Source: Fragilaria crotonensis
Lineage: Eukaryota; Bacillariophyta; Fragilariophyceae; Fragilariales; Fragilariaceae
Length of the DNA: 62,388 nucleotides
Direction of reading: 5' to 3'
Assembly (NCBI GenBank): GCA_022925895.1
Contig: JAKSYS010000354.1
Coordinates: 1 to 62,388, forward strand
The position numbers and the translations under genes are program-made. Below the pieces are notes generated by a model. It saw only the letters and a list, made by a program, of their open reading frames with translations, made no database searches and was not told the DNA's origin. Below, in pieces: positions 34,075-44,681 of the stretch. The first letter of the stretch is position 1. Each line of letters begins with the position of its first letter.

Positions 34075-34620
34075 GGTTGCGCTGACGAGGGCGGGCGACG
34101 AGGAATTCCAGTCGACAATTAGACAGTAGACTTGTGCCGGAAAGTGGTGGTTCTTGTGCTCAGGCCGGGCAATAAGGAATTGCAGTCGAGGACTGTCAAC
34201 TACCTGACGTGGCGATAGCTGCTTGTTGCCATACAGCGACAAGCGGTGGTTGCGCTCAGGCCAGGCGACAAGGACTCGGCACTGGAGCCAGCGGTAGAGG
34301 AATCACAGTCGAGGACTGTCAACTACCTGACGTGGCGATAGCTGCTTGTTGCCATACAGCGACAAGCGGTGGTTGCGCTCAGGCCAGGCGACAAGGACTC
34401 GGCACTGGAGCCAGCGGTGGAGGAATCACAGTTGAGGATAGTCAACTAGTACCTGACGTGGCGATAGCTGCTTGTTGCCGTACAGCGACAACCGGTGGTT
34501 GCGCTCAGGCCAGGTGACAAGGACTCGACTCTTGACTTGTTCCGTAAGTGGTGGTTGTGCTAAGGCCAGAGGGGCGGCGACAAGGAATTGCATCAAGTAC
34601 CTGACGTAGTGCTAGCTGAT
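34075..34620 (+). repeat. Tandem repeats, period about 123 bp
   Basis: The word TACCTGACGTGG(C) recurs at 34201, 34324, 34450 and (variant) 34598, with shared CAGGCCAGGCGACAAGG and GATAGCTGCTTGTTGCC blocks between. The earlier part (from about 34075) has degenerate copies. It lies directly upstream of the dioxygenase-like gene and may act as its promoter or as MULE subterminal repeats. Confidence 0.85.
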
Positions 34621-34682
34621 TGCCAGAAGTGGCAAGTGGTGGTGTCTTCTTGTTAGCCGTGGGTGGTTGTGGTGTTCTTGCA

Positions 34683-36958
34683 ATGATGAATCCCAACCCA
34701 CCACATGACCGTGCTTTGATTGGTGCCAAGAGGAAGACCTCTTCAAGTAGAACTGCGGTTCTCAACCTGGGGCAATCCCCAAGGGTTTATCCTGTGGGAG
34801 CTGCCTCAAAGAGTAGGAGAAGTGTCGGGAGGGACAGTTGTGGCATTGGTTGCGATGATGTTTACAACAATTCTGGCCGGGGAAGCGATGTGGATATGCA
34901 TATTGCAAATGCTGGGGAGGAGAAGCAAGAACCGCAACAACGGAGCACCAGGGGTAAGAAACGCCGTGCTAGGAAGAAGAGGATCAGGGCTGCCAGGAGT
35001 GGCAACAATTTGGAAAGCCAATGTAATGATAGTGATGGTTACACTCCTGATGTGGAAAATGTCGACAAGAAGAAACCGAAGGAGGACAGCAGCATCGAGA
35101 ATGCCAACAAACTTCCTGATCGCTCGCCCCGTGAATTCCTCCCATCACAGGAACAAATGCTGGCACTGCTTGTTAAAGGCTTGGCATTTGTGCCTGGCTC
35201 TCCTGATGAAATACTATTCCGGAAGACGTTCCACCTGGATGTTGAGAATGATTGTCGTTACCCTGGTGACGTGAAGCTTTGTGGCACTCCGATGTCCTTC
35301 ATTCTGAATTCACTTAATACTGTTTACCAACATGATTATGATGTCTTGCAACTCTCTTCAATTTCGGATATGTTCACGGAACACGATGCTAATGCTGGAA
35401 CATCTGTCGATTTTGTGCAGAAGGTGTACCTCATGGATGTGATTTTGAACCGATCGATGAGCCCCTCCTCATCCCCTGCACCATTGGCTGGAGAAGGTGT
35501 TCTTGTTGATCCAGACATTGTGGCTGTGATGAGGTGCTTTGAGGACGATGACTTGATGGACAGTGTTGACTTCAAGTTCCGGACGTGCTTGGCTTTCATT
35601 CCCGATGCTGGGATTTTTTACTGTGCAAGGGAAAGACATCACCCTGATTCGGGTGTCGATAATACTTTGATCCCCCTGGATATGAGTTGGCTTCGTCTCC
35701 ACCATTGCCATGATTGCAATGGGTCGGGAGTTTACACTTTTGGGACGGTTATGTGAAGAAGTTGTTCATGGATGACGGTCAGCTGGTTTCCATCTGGAGA
35801 ATTGGTTTGAGGTCCACTTGCCATAATGGCCATGCACGAAAGACATACCGTGCGCAGCAATGTTCCGATCGGATGGGTCCGAAGATGGCCCCAGATGTAT
35901 TCTCTGGTGAGGATGCTGGGACATGGCCACAGGCAGAGCTTGCAGCTCTGTACAATTGCAAGTTAGCATCGGCCACCTCAGCCAGGGAAGGGGGGCGCCA
36001 CTATGCACTCGGTTGCCATCATTTCAACATGCCGCCAACATGTTGGATCCTTGACCCGACTTGTGATCCCATCATTGATGTGATTATTGCCATTGACGAT
36101 GAGGGGAATTGTAAGGACCAACAGACTGTCCTTCGCATTCGGCATGTCCAAACCCTCATCCCAGGGGCTGGAAGATGGTTAGACACCATAACAACCTGCA
36201 ATTCAGCGATCCACTGTGGAGTTCAGACCTCTAACGCACGTGCTGGAAAGGGTGATGTTGGTTCCATGCATGCCCTTGGCACAAATATCACTAAGGGCAA
36301 CATGAAGCCGGTCCCATATGCTACCAATCGCAGTGTTCCTCCGGAGATGCTTTGTGATATGATTGTGTCGTTGCATGCAATTGGGAAGGCATGTTTCCCT
36401 GATGTCCTTGGTGTGATCCTGGGTCTCGAAGCGGACTCTGGATTGGAACCTATTCCACCCATGAACGGAGATGGTGTTGAACGTGTTGGATTCACGATTG
36501 ACATGAGCGTCAATCTGGGGAATGCTTCACACTACGATGTCCACGACGCTTCCCAGGGTTATGCAGTTTGGACAGAAGACAAACCATCAGTAGGTTTTAA
36601 TTGGTTCTTTATTCTGCCAAATGTCCATGGTCTCAAACCTGATGGGGCAACCTTTTCAGGCCTTGCGGTTCGTCTTTGCCATGGAGCGGCAATATGCTGG
36701 GATGGGAGAGTATTACGCCACTGTACTTCCATTTCTATGCCTGATGGTCCAAATGGTGAGCGAGTGAGTAAGGGGGCGCGACAGCATTTCCAGAACAATC
36801 TCTATGGAACTTTCACTGCTGCCAAAGAGAAGGTTGTAAGTGCTGGTAGGGATTTGTGTGCTAAGAAGCAGCTTCTCGAGGGTGCTCAGCTCAATGTGCT
36901 TCCTGCTGCTGATGGTAAGGACGAGGAGCATGAAGTGGCTCCTTCAGGTAGACAATGA
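34683..36958 (+). CDS. MULE partner gene: putative Fe(II)/2-oxoglutarate dioxygenase-like protein, one frameshift
   Basis: Two overlapping frames (to 35756 and from 35714) join by one base in the T run before GGGACGG, giving about 760 residues. The first half starts MMNPNPPHDRALIGAKRK and is basic and disordered (GKKRRARKKRIRAA), then acidic. After that, SPREFLPSQEQMLALLVKG begins a folded region. The second half contains SVNLGNASHYDVHDASQGY (HxD, His at 36530), a GFNWFFILPNVHG strand, and LCHGAAICWDGRVLRHCTS (distal His at 36719). A following Arg is a candidate 2OG ligand. The order and spacing suit a double-stranded beta-helix dioxygenase. TET/JBP-type oxygenases are known in some fungal transposons, but family membership here is unproven. 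It is divergent from or opposite to the transposase within the same TIRs. Confidence 0.55.
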
Positions 36959-37185
36959 TAAGGATGGCCCTATAATTTGTGTATGAAAATGTGTGTATGA
37001 TAATCGTTGTCCTCTGCCTGTTGAAAGGATCATTTTCGTACCAACAATTACAGTTGAGATAGAAAGTGCTACCAGCCATTCCACAGTAGTATTCGTTAGA
37101 GAGAATGCCACTATTGTTATCGCTCCATAGCACATGAACCTTCAAATAACCTGACAACATGTGTACATCTTGCTGCATTCCTAGT

Positions 37186-40100
37186 TTACAGTTCTTTTTG
37201 TTTGACATAGACAAATAGTTGCGAGTCTCCAAATGCCTTTTCCATCCACTTTTGGACGGTTCTTGCTCGTACATATAATGTGGTGTTTACATCACTCCTT
37301 TCATTGTCTTTCCTCCAAAAGTTTCCGCCTCGCTCAATCAGCTGAACTCCCACAATATTGTTGTCTGGGGATGGAATCCGCGAGTGCTCGGTACTCCTGT
37401 GTCTGTAAATGCTGGTTGGACGTGACATATACTCCACAGCCTCATTGGAGAAGTGGACCGACCTTATAGAAAGATGACGAATGATATGAGAAGGAGGTGG
37501 AAGGTTGTCTCGTAGCTCTCGAGTGAGATTCAAGGCACTACCAGCATTTGGCAACACAACCTCATGACAATTTTGATTGCCCAAGGTTCGATACCATTGA
37601 TTCCACCCAACACTATTCTTTTTCCCAACAAAAGCTGCCTTGTCCATAACAGGACATCGCTTAATGGTATGCTGAGTCGAACTGCAAAATGAGCATTGGG
37701 AAGGCCTGTTACGGGCATCTGCTATCTTTGATGCCAGTGCATTTCTCTCATTCAAGGAGGTCAAGCGCTTGTGCCGCACCTTTCCAAAATTGTGTCGCTG
37801 CATTTCAAAGTTGTTTCCAGGGTCACCACCAGCAAGAGGCGCAAAGATACCTTCCCTCCTTGACTCTGCATTCGGACCAAACGCTGCCAAGAATGCGTCG
37901 GCGGAGGACATGAAGCCAATCAATGGCACAGAGGGCTCGTTACCAGAAGATGCGGACATACTCAGGGCATCTCGCATGCGAACGAGGACCCCTAAGCATT
38001 CGCGGCGCAAGTCTTCGCTGGGAAGACTTAGTGCAAGGTTTGCAACACTATTTGCCACATCTGTGAAGTCGCGATAGGTAACATTCCTCGTCGTTGACTT
38101 CGAATTGCTAGTCATGCCTCCCACTACCCTTTCCCGTGCTGTGTCACTGTTACTCTCTTCTCCAGAGTCAACATCATTTTCCTTATCTGCATCGTATACC
38201 TCATTGCTGATTGAATGCTCTGTTGCACCTGTGTTGTTAACGTCGTTGCTAATCAAATGCTCTGTTGCACCACTTTCGTCAACCACATTGCTGATCAAAT
38301 GCTCTGTAGCACCACTTTCAGCACTGTTCAAGATTGCACCGCCCTCGCGATGTCCAAGTACGCCGAGGAGTTCTACCTTATCACCAATACTACCAATATA
38401 TGTATCCCTGTCGATAACCCAGGTTGAAAGAATATTGGTAAACTCTGGATTTGGGGCTGCAACAGACAGTGGCTGTGCATGAAACTTTGGATGGACGAGG
38501 TGCAACTGAAATGATTGCTTGTGATATGCAAAGAGATGCCTGCATTGCACTTGGTAGGCAATGAATACATTACAGGAACACTTACATCCATCAATGATTC
38601 GAGAAGGTTTTGATGATTTGCCATGCCATATGACTTCCACCATTTCTGAATCACGATCATGTTTGCTACTAGTACCGGTGGTGGGGAGTACACAGTAGTA
38701 CTCTGAAGACTTTCTGTACTGCTCCTCGCAGATTTTGAAACCGCGTTTTGATAGTTTGAGGAGCATAGTTTTGATTTGTTCATCTGATGCTGTATGACTG
38801 TTTGCAGCACTTTGTCGCCTGTACTGATCTCGAAGCCCTGCCCTTTTATTTGAAAGCTCTGACATCCTCTGGATACAGTCTTTTACTTGTGTTGCAGGGT
38901 CATCCCAACTGCCGCCACCAATGCGAGCAACATAGGAAGCGTTGTTGGACTCAGCAACTGATGATCCAAAGTTCCTCATTACAGGGTGTTGCACAAACTG
39001 AATAACGTGCAAATCTATGCCTTCCCGCATGTATAACATTGTTGAAGTAGTTGTTCAAGCTTTGGGGCTCATCCCGACTTTCCATTGTTGTGAGAATCAT
39101 TTGCCTCGTCTTTTCGTAGTCTTCCAAAGTGTATGACTCGTGCACCAGTGCTCTTAGCATTCCACCATAATAATTCCACTTCTCAACTCCAAAATGTTTA
39201 TACCATGAACCACAGTCTGCTGACAAAAGATGGTGCACATCATCGAGGAGTGAACAAGAACCTTTAATGCCAAGGGATACTAGCAGACTCTCGCAAGTTA
39301 CTAGCCCGTCACCGTAGATAACTTGAAGGCCATCCAATTTTCGGTTGCAGGAGAAGTTGTTGCAGCACCGGAGCAGCCATGCGTATGCCTCAACCCTCTC
39401 AGAGATGACAATGGCTTCAGCACATACGACCATATTGCCGTAGCCATCCAAAGAGGTAACCGCAATGTACGGGTAAGAGAAATGGTTAAGTTGACGTTTC
39501 ATCCCATCCAACGAAATGCATGATGCACATGAGTCCCAGTCAAACCTCATTGTGGCTGTTTGCCAACAAATGCCAACAATTGTGTCATTTTCATCGCGCT
39601 GAATGTCAAAGAGAAATGATGGATCCTTTCTGTGTAGTTGACATAGGAATTGAATGACTAAGCACTTAGTTCCTGGGTCAGACAGTGCATCTTTCAAGGT
39701 ATCGTTGGCAATTTCTTCAGCAATAGAGAGGTACTCTGGGGGTAGGTCATCACCTAAAATGAAATCAGCTTCTTCATTCGACACAGTTCCTTGAGAAAGG
39801 AGTGTATCAAACTCTCCAGCAGAGATCTTTGCCCTGACCTTGGCTTTCATGTTGTTGATGAACTTGCTTGATACGTCAAAACCTTTTGGTAGCATATCAC
39901 AAAGCATCGCCCTCATTTGTTTTGTACTCGGCTTTTGACCACTTGCCAGCAGCTGAACAATAGTGTGCAGCTTTAAATTTTTTGTACGAGCTACATACTT
40001 TGATGCATGTCCACCACTCCTCCATGCAGCCTTGTATTGCTCCCCTGAAGGCTTGCACCCTTTTCCATGCATGTATTGCACCTTAGAGATCCTGAATTCA

Positions 40101-40480
40101 TCCTGCGTAGCACCAGTGCCTCTCTTTTGAACAAATGAGGCCTTAAATTCACATCCACACTTGGATTTTGCAACTTTTCGTGGTATATAGATTTTGCCAT
40201 TCTCTCTTGAGAGTTCTTCACGAGCTTTCTGTCGTCTAGTATTCTCTACGTCTCGTGCTGTTGTTTCAAAGCACAGAACAGAGAAGCCGCGGTCAATCAC
40301 AAAGAACCCAAACTGTGATGCCTTTTCGCGCATGGCATCAATAAGTTGCCTTCGTGTTGGGAACAGAGTCCCTACTGGAAACTCTCTCTCAAACTCACTC
40401 TTGATGTGGAGCAAATTTCCCATCTCTGCATCAGAGTAGAAGAGGTCAATAGCATCATGGTCAGTGGTAACGTCTTCCAT
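37186..40480 (-). CDS. MULE transposase with SWIM zinc finger and zinc knuckle, one frameshift
   Basis: The start MEDVTTDHDAIDLFY lies at 40480. The first frame (to 38951) holds a FAR1/WRKY-like N-terminal segment (ARDVENTRRQKAREEL, KSKCGCEFKASF). The MULE catalytic core follows: SCISLDGMKRQLNHF, LQVIYGDGLVTCESL and LLDDVHHLLSADCGSWY, then HAGRHRFARYSV. The second frame (from 39039) continues with SSVAESNNASYVARIGG and the SWIM pattern CSCNVFIAYQVQCRH. It then has a triple ATEHxISN repeat, a CCHC knuckle (CSFCSSTQHTIKRC) and a basic C-terminus. A one-base shift within 38951-39039 joins the halves. It should cut and paste the 77-bp TIRs. Family assignment is strong; activity depends on whether the shift is real. 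Confidence 0.88.
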
Positions 40481-40538
40481 GGTGCTGAAAGCCAAACAGG
40501 AGTCGCTTTTGTGCAAGTTGGTTGGTGAATTGCACTGC

Positions 40539-40798
40539 TACTCGGAATGCAAATTTGGGTTTCAAAATTTTATAAACAAATCAATATAGCAATATACTCC
40601 GAGTATAGGTGAGCATGCTCGTGGGCTGGTGGGAAATTTGAATCCAACCTGATTTGAATCTGTTGATATATTTTTCGATGAGGTCAAATGACTCTTTTTT
40701 TAAAGACAACCCCTCCCCAAAATGATGACGTTTCGGACGATTTTGATTGGTGCAAGTGCTTTATAAGCGCATTAATTCTAAGCGCATTAGGCACTCCC
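40539..40798 (-). repeat. Internal duplicate of the MULE right end, 260 bp
   Basis: Its 77-bp terminal part is 40722-40798. It is followed by GTTGGCAAG, not by the 9-bp duplication, so it was not used as an end in the last transposition. It contains the DNA just upstream of the transposase start. Confidence 0.93.
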
Positions 40799-41342
40799 GT
40801 TGGCAAGGGGTGATCGGGTGATCAAGGAAAAAGCTCGATCCAACGTCGTACAGTAGCAGTACTCCGATAAACTTCCAGCACTCCAGTAGATATTTTGTAC
40901 ATGGTAGTAGAGTAGTGATTCAACAGTACGGCTGCGAAGTTACCGTAGTATGAATATATGTCATACATACTTAGAGTACACGCCAAAAAGGTACCAGGTA
41001 CTACAAGCACTAAGAGTATAATCCAATTTCAGCTGAAAACTGACTGGACACGTTGTTGTGTTTTCACTTTACTGGCACTTCCTTCCCTCTTGATCGTCAA
41101 TACACTGGTATCATAGACCACAATGGCATCCTCGTCGTCGATTAAGGCTGTTGTGGGTCGAGCTCTACGAGAAGCAGGAGTCGCACTCAAGCAAAATGTT
41201 GGAGTTGAGGTGAGATTGCCCATGACGTCATTCTAGCGCAGTTGTACCAGCATCCTACATGAGAAAATATTGAAAGATTAATCGATGAGGATCTGGAATA
41301 AGTTTGGTCGATTTTCGAACAATCGAGTAGCGAGTGGCCTCA
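40799..41342. other. Host-like DNA trapped inside the MULE, with possible captured first exon (41123-41209)
   Basis: This stretch is neither MULE nor element B. It has the GTAC-rich texture of host intergenic DNA. At 41123 an ATG opens 29 codons (MASSSSIKAVVGRALREAGV...), followed by a good splice donor, GAG|GTGAGA. The peptide is basic and amphipathic, like a mitochondrial presequence. It loosely recalls the N-terminus of gamma-type carbonic anhydrases, but that resemblance is weak. No downstream exon is present. Confidence 0.45.
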
Positions 41343-44300
41343 GTGCTGCTGTCGAGGTTGTTGAAAGCAACAGTGATGTGATCAGTGCAACAAATGATGG
41401 TTCCCCGCGTGCTGTTGTTGAGTCAGAGGAAGAAAGCAAGATCAATATAGTCGCAAAATCGAGTGGTGGTTCCCCTTCCCTCGTGAGCAGTGATGTTTTG
41501 GAGATTGTGCAGAGCAACAATGAGACAGTCAGTGCACGGAATGATGGTAGCAACACCAGAAAAACATTTGTATGGTGCCAATACCCTTCATCAACAATCG
41601 ATCTCAAGATGATGTTGCAAGTGGAGCATTGCTGACAAATGCAGATCTGGAAGAGGCATTTACCGGTCTGGACTATTTGAACAACCTTCTTCCACCACCA
41701 TTTGGTGACCTGGTTCTGCCTGACCAGTTGCGTGGTTTTGGAGAAATGGGATCACAGGAAAGGCTTGATCATAGCAAAAGTGGTGGGAAAACTTGGATGG
41801 CCACCCGTGAGCTGCAAATGATGACTTCACTCCTCATGAGGGATGGCAGGTATCACACATCAGTTGCAATCCTGTCTTTTGACGACATGCAGGTAATTCA
41901 AAGGTTGCTTTGGACGTCTTCAACGTCATCTATCTGCAAAGAAGTGCAACGACTTGATGGTAGCCAATGGAGCCGATCATGCAGAATGTCTTGCCCTTGT
42001 GAAAAAAGGTATGGAAGTTCTAAGGAAGAACTTTACCAGAAGTATGATGACCAAATGAATCGTGTTGTGAAGGAAGTCCTGTTGTTCTATCCAGGGCTTC
42101 TGCAGAAAAGGTTGATTGTGTTTCCTCTGAATCTCAGCGGCGATCATTGGGGGCAACATTTGTTTTCAATGCTGGAGACGTTGTGGCTGCCACGGATGAT
42201 GTATCATGCCTCGGACATTTTTTTCTTTATTGCAGTCTTCATCCCTCCGGCACGAGAAAAATTCCAAACAATGTCGGTGTTGTCTGGTTCCTGAACCTTG
42301 CCTTCAGTTACCAGGAGCAAAGGAAAAACAGTGCAAATGATAGCAGCACTCAAACAAGATGAAGTGGCTCAGTCCGTTCGGACGAACCTTTTGGGCAAAT
42401 GAAGGGCACCAATACATTCCCTGCATTGGGGTGTTGGATAATGATGTTCTTCCCCTGCAAGAAGATGGCCATAGCTGTGGGATTGGGATTATAGCTGCAA
42501 TTGCAATAATTCTCCGAGATATCATTGGGACTCAAGATGGAGTTGCCTACAACGAAATGTTTAGACGCGATCGCATGGAAATCCAGATGTCAACTGATGT
42601 GAAATCGAAGGAGCACATTTGCTGTTTTCCACAGGGAATATTCACAAAACTGTTTAAAAGGGTTGATTCGGCTTCCATTTCCTACTTGCATGCGATGAAA
42701 GCACAGTGGTTTTTGCTGTTTGATCGCATTGCAGAATTTCAACACGTCACAGTGCCAAAACGTCAGAATTCAAATCATTTGATGGATCCCTGTTACGGAA
42801 GTCTGAAGTTGGAACTTCAGACTTTCACGTGGCCCTGGATGCCAGTACCATCCAATGCCGCAGAGGAAGACTGTGTGACCTCACAGGACGACAGTGTTAC
42901 GTTGGAGGATGTTTCTTCCAGGGAGGATGTTTGCGAAATGCCAATGAACGGAGTTTGCCATCAGAGGAGGATGTTGCCGATTTCAAACCATCTGGATCTG
43001 CTGATGGACCTGAACAACAGGAAGAAGATATTGATCTCAGAAGCCTGGTGGAATGATCCTGCTAAGCTTCCCCGAGCAAGCAGGGTATGGAAAGGTGGGC
43101 CTCCTTGTACGTATGGTTATGGAGACATTCATGTACCTGATGAATGCCCGAAATTACCTTTTGGAGAAAGTAGGTACAAAACATTGGTATCAGACAATGA
43201 AATTGAGAAATTTAGAAAAAAGTGGCGAAAGAAAGGAGATGAGAAAGATCAGTCAGTGCTTCTGAGGGATGAAGAGGCAATGAACAAATTTGTGGAGGAC
43301 AGATTTTTGTACTGGGGTTGGAGCTCTACCAAAGATCACCTGAAGAATGTGGAAAAGAAGCGGGCCGAGATGCAAAGAAAAATTGATGGATGTAAGAAGA
43401 AAAAGACAAAGGATGATTACAGAGAGCAGTACACGAAAGAAATAAAGTTTATGAAGAAGGAAAGGAAGAAATTCAAAAGGGCATTTGAATTGGAATGGAC
43501 ATTTGGCACTGAGGCCATGGTGCATGGCCTCAAGTACAACCCACGTGAAGATACCTTTGTTGCACTTTTGGTTTACAATGTTAAGACAAAAGAAGGAAAG
43601 TTGGAAATGAAGGAAGAAAAAAATTGCTGTTTCCAAAGACTGGATCAAGGATGCCGATTATGCAAAAGGGGTAATCCAACATGTCATTAACCTTGGAAAC
43701 ACGGATGGATTTGTACCTGTTCCTGAAGGGGAAACCATCCTCATTCATACTAAAAAGGTACATAAGCTGCAATACGTTCACCCACAGACACAATGGGTGT
43801 TTGATCCTCAGTCGAAAAGGTCCTTAAGGAGCAACAGTGACTCACCAGGGGGTAAACATATGAAGCAGATACAGGCCCCTGGTTACTGGGAGGTCATCTT
43901 TCATGGAGAAACACAGCCCATTCGAACTGATGAAGACTTTGTGAAACAATTTAAGACAGGATTCTTGGAGGAGGTCAAGCGTATGAGGTGTGGATTTGTT
44001 GACATACCAGTGGGCGATTTCAAAGAATCACATTTGCATGAATATCCCAAGCTGCAGGTTCCTGAAGCACCCCAGGTGCACTTTGTACAATCCGAAGGTG
44101 AAGATCTTTGTGTTTCAAAGTCATTGGCCAGTGCTTTATATGCAATTGGCTTTGATAATGCTGCCAAATCCATTAACCATTTTGGTGAAAGTCACCTAAG
44201 AGGAGGTACTGTTGATGCCATTCGAAAGGTGGGACAGTTTGCTGAAACTCAGCTGCCTACATGGATCACCCGAAAAGTTCTGAAGAGACCACACATGTTT

Positions 44301-44681
44301 GATTGGCAACTCCTTCAAGAACAAATGAAGGACACAATGGTATTGGCTGTGCTCAATGAATCCGATGGAAATGGTTCACATGCAGTTACCATTCACAGTG
44401 GGTATGTGTATGATGCAAATGAAGTGGTTGCAATTCCTCTCTGCAAGGAGGCCTTGATTATTGCTGCTCAACCTCAACTGTGAAGAATGAGTTTGTGAGC
44501 TTGGAAGGCAACTCTCTTTTTTTATGATGGCCCAGACATCAACAGGAAGGCAAGTTTTACTCTTTGGGTAGATTCAAACAAGCGAAAGCGAGCCGATGGT
44601 GATGGTCCAAAGATTGTGAGGGCTCGAACAGACGATGGCAACATGTTTCCTTTAGGTACTTTGATGCAACAAGCTAGCTAA
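41343..44681 (+). pseudogene. Element B Ulp1-type cysteine protease gene with second papain-like module, frameshifted
   Basis: After a linker and VLPDQLRGFGEMGSQERLD, the protein shows LIVFPLNLSGDHWGATF (His-Trp of C48 proteases, His at 42145). It then has NDVLPLQEDGHSCGIG (Gln at 42458 and nucleophile Cys at 42476). This is the Ulp1/SENP pattern, acting on SUMO-like conjugates. A long basic coiled region follows (FRKKWRKKGDEKDQ, KKERKKFKRAFELEW). A C-terminal module has EGEDLCVSKSLASALYAIG (Cys at 44109), NGSHAVTIHSGYVYDANE (His at 44379 plus Asp/Asn) and stops at 44681. The Cys-His-Asp/Asn order suggests a papain-like fold. Frame changes at a G run (42148), an A run (43618) and near 44480-44520 are homopolymer-type. 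In a full element the GNAT domain would precede this. Confidence 0.65.

Noticed and set aside
34209-34517. 102-codon repeat protein (AIAACCHTATSGGCAQAR units)
   Set aside because: It arises from the 123-bp tandem DNA repeat, whose period is a multiple of three. No start context or homology was seen.
32799-40798. Interpreting the MULE as ending at the internal TIR (8.0-kb element)
   Set aside because: The sequence after 40798 (GTTGGCAAG) does not match the 9-mer before 32799, whereas the sequence after 50282 matches exactly.
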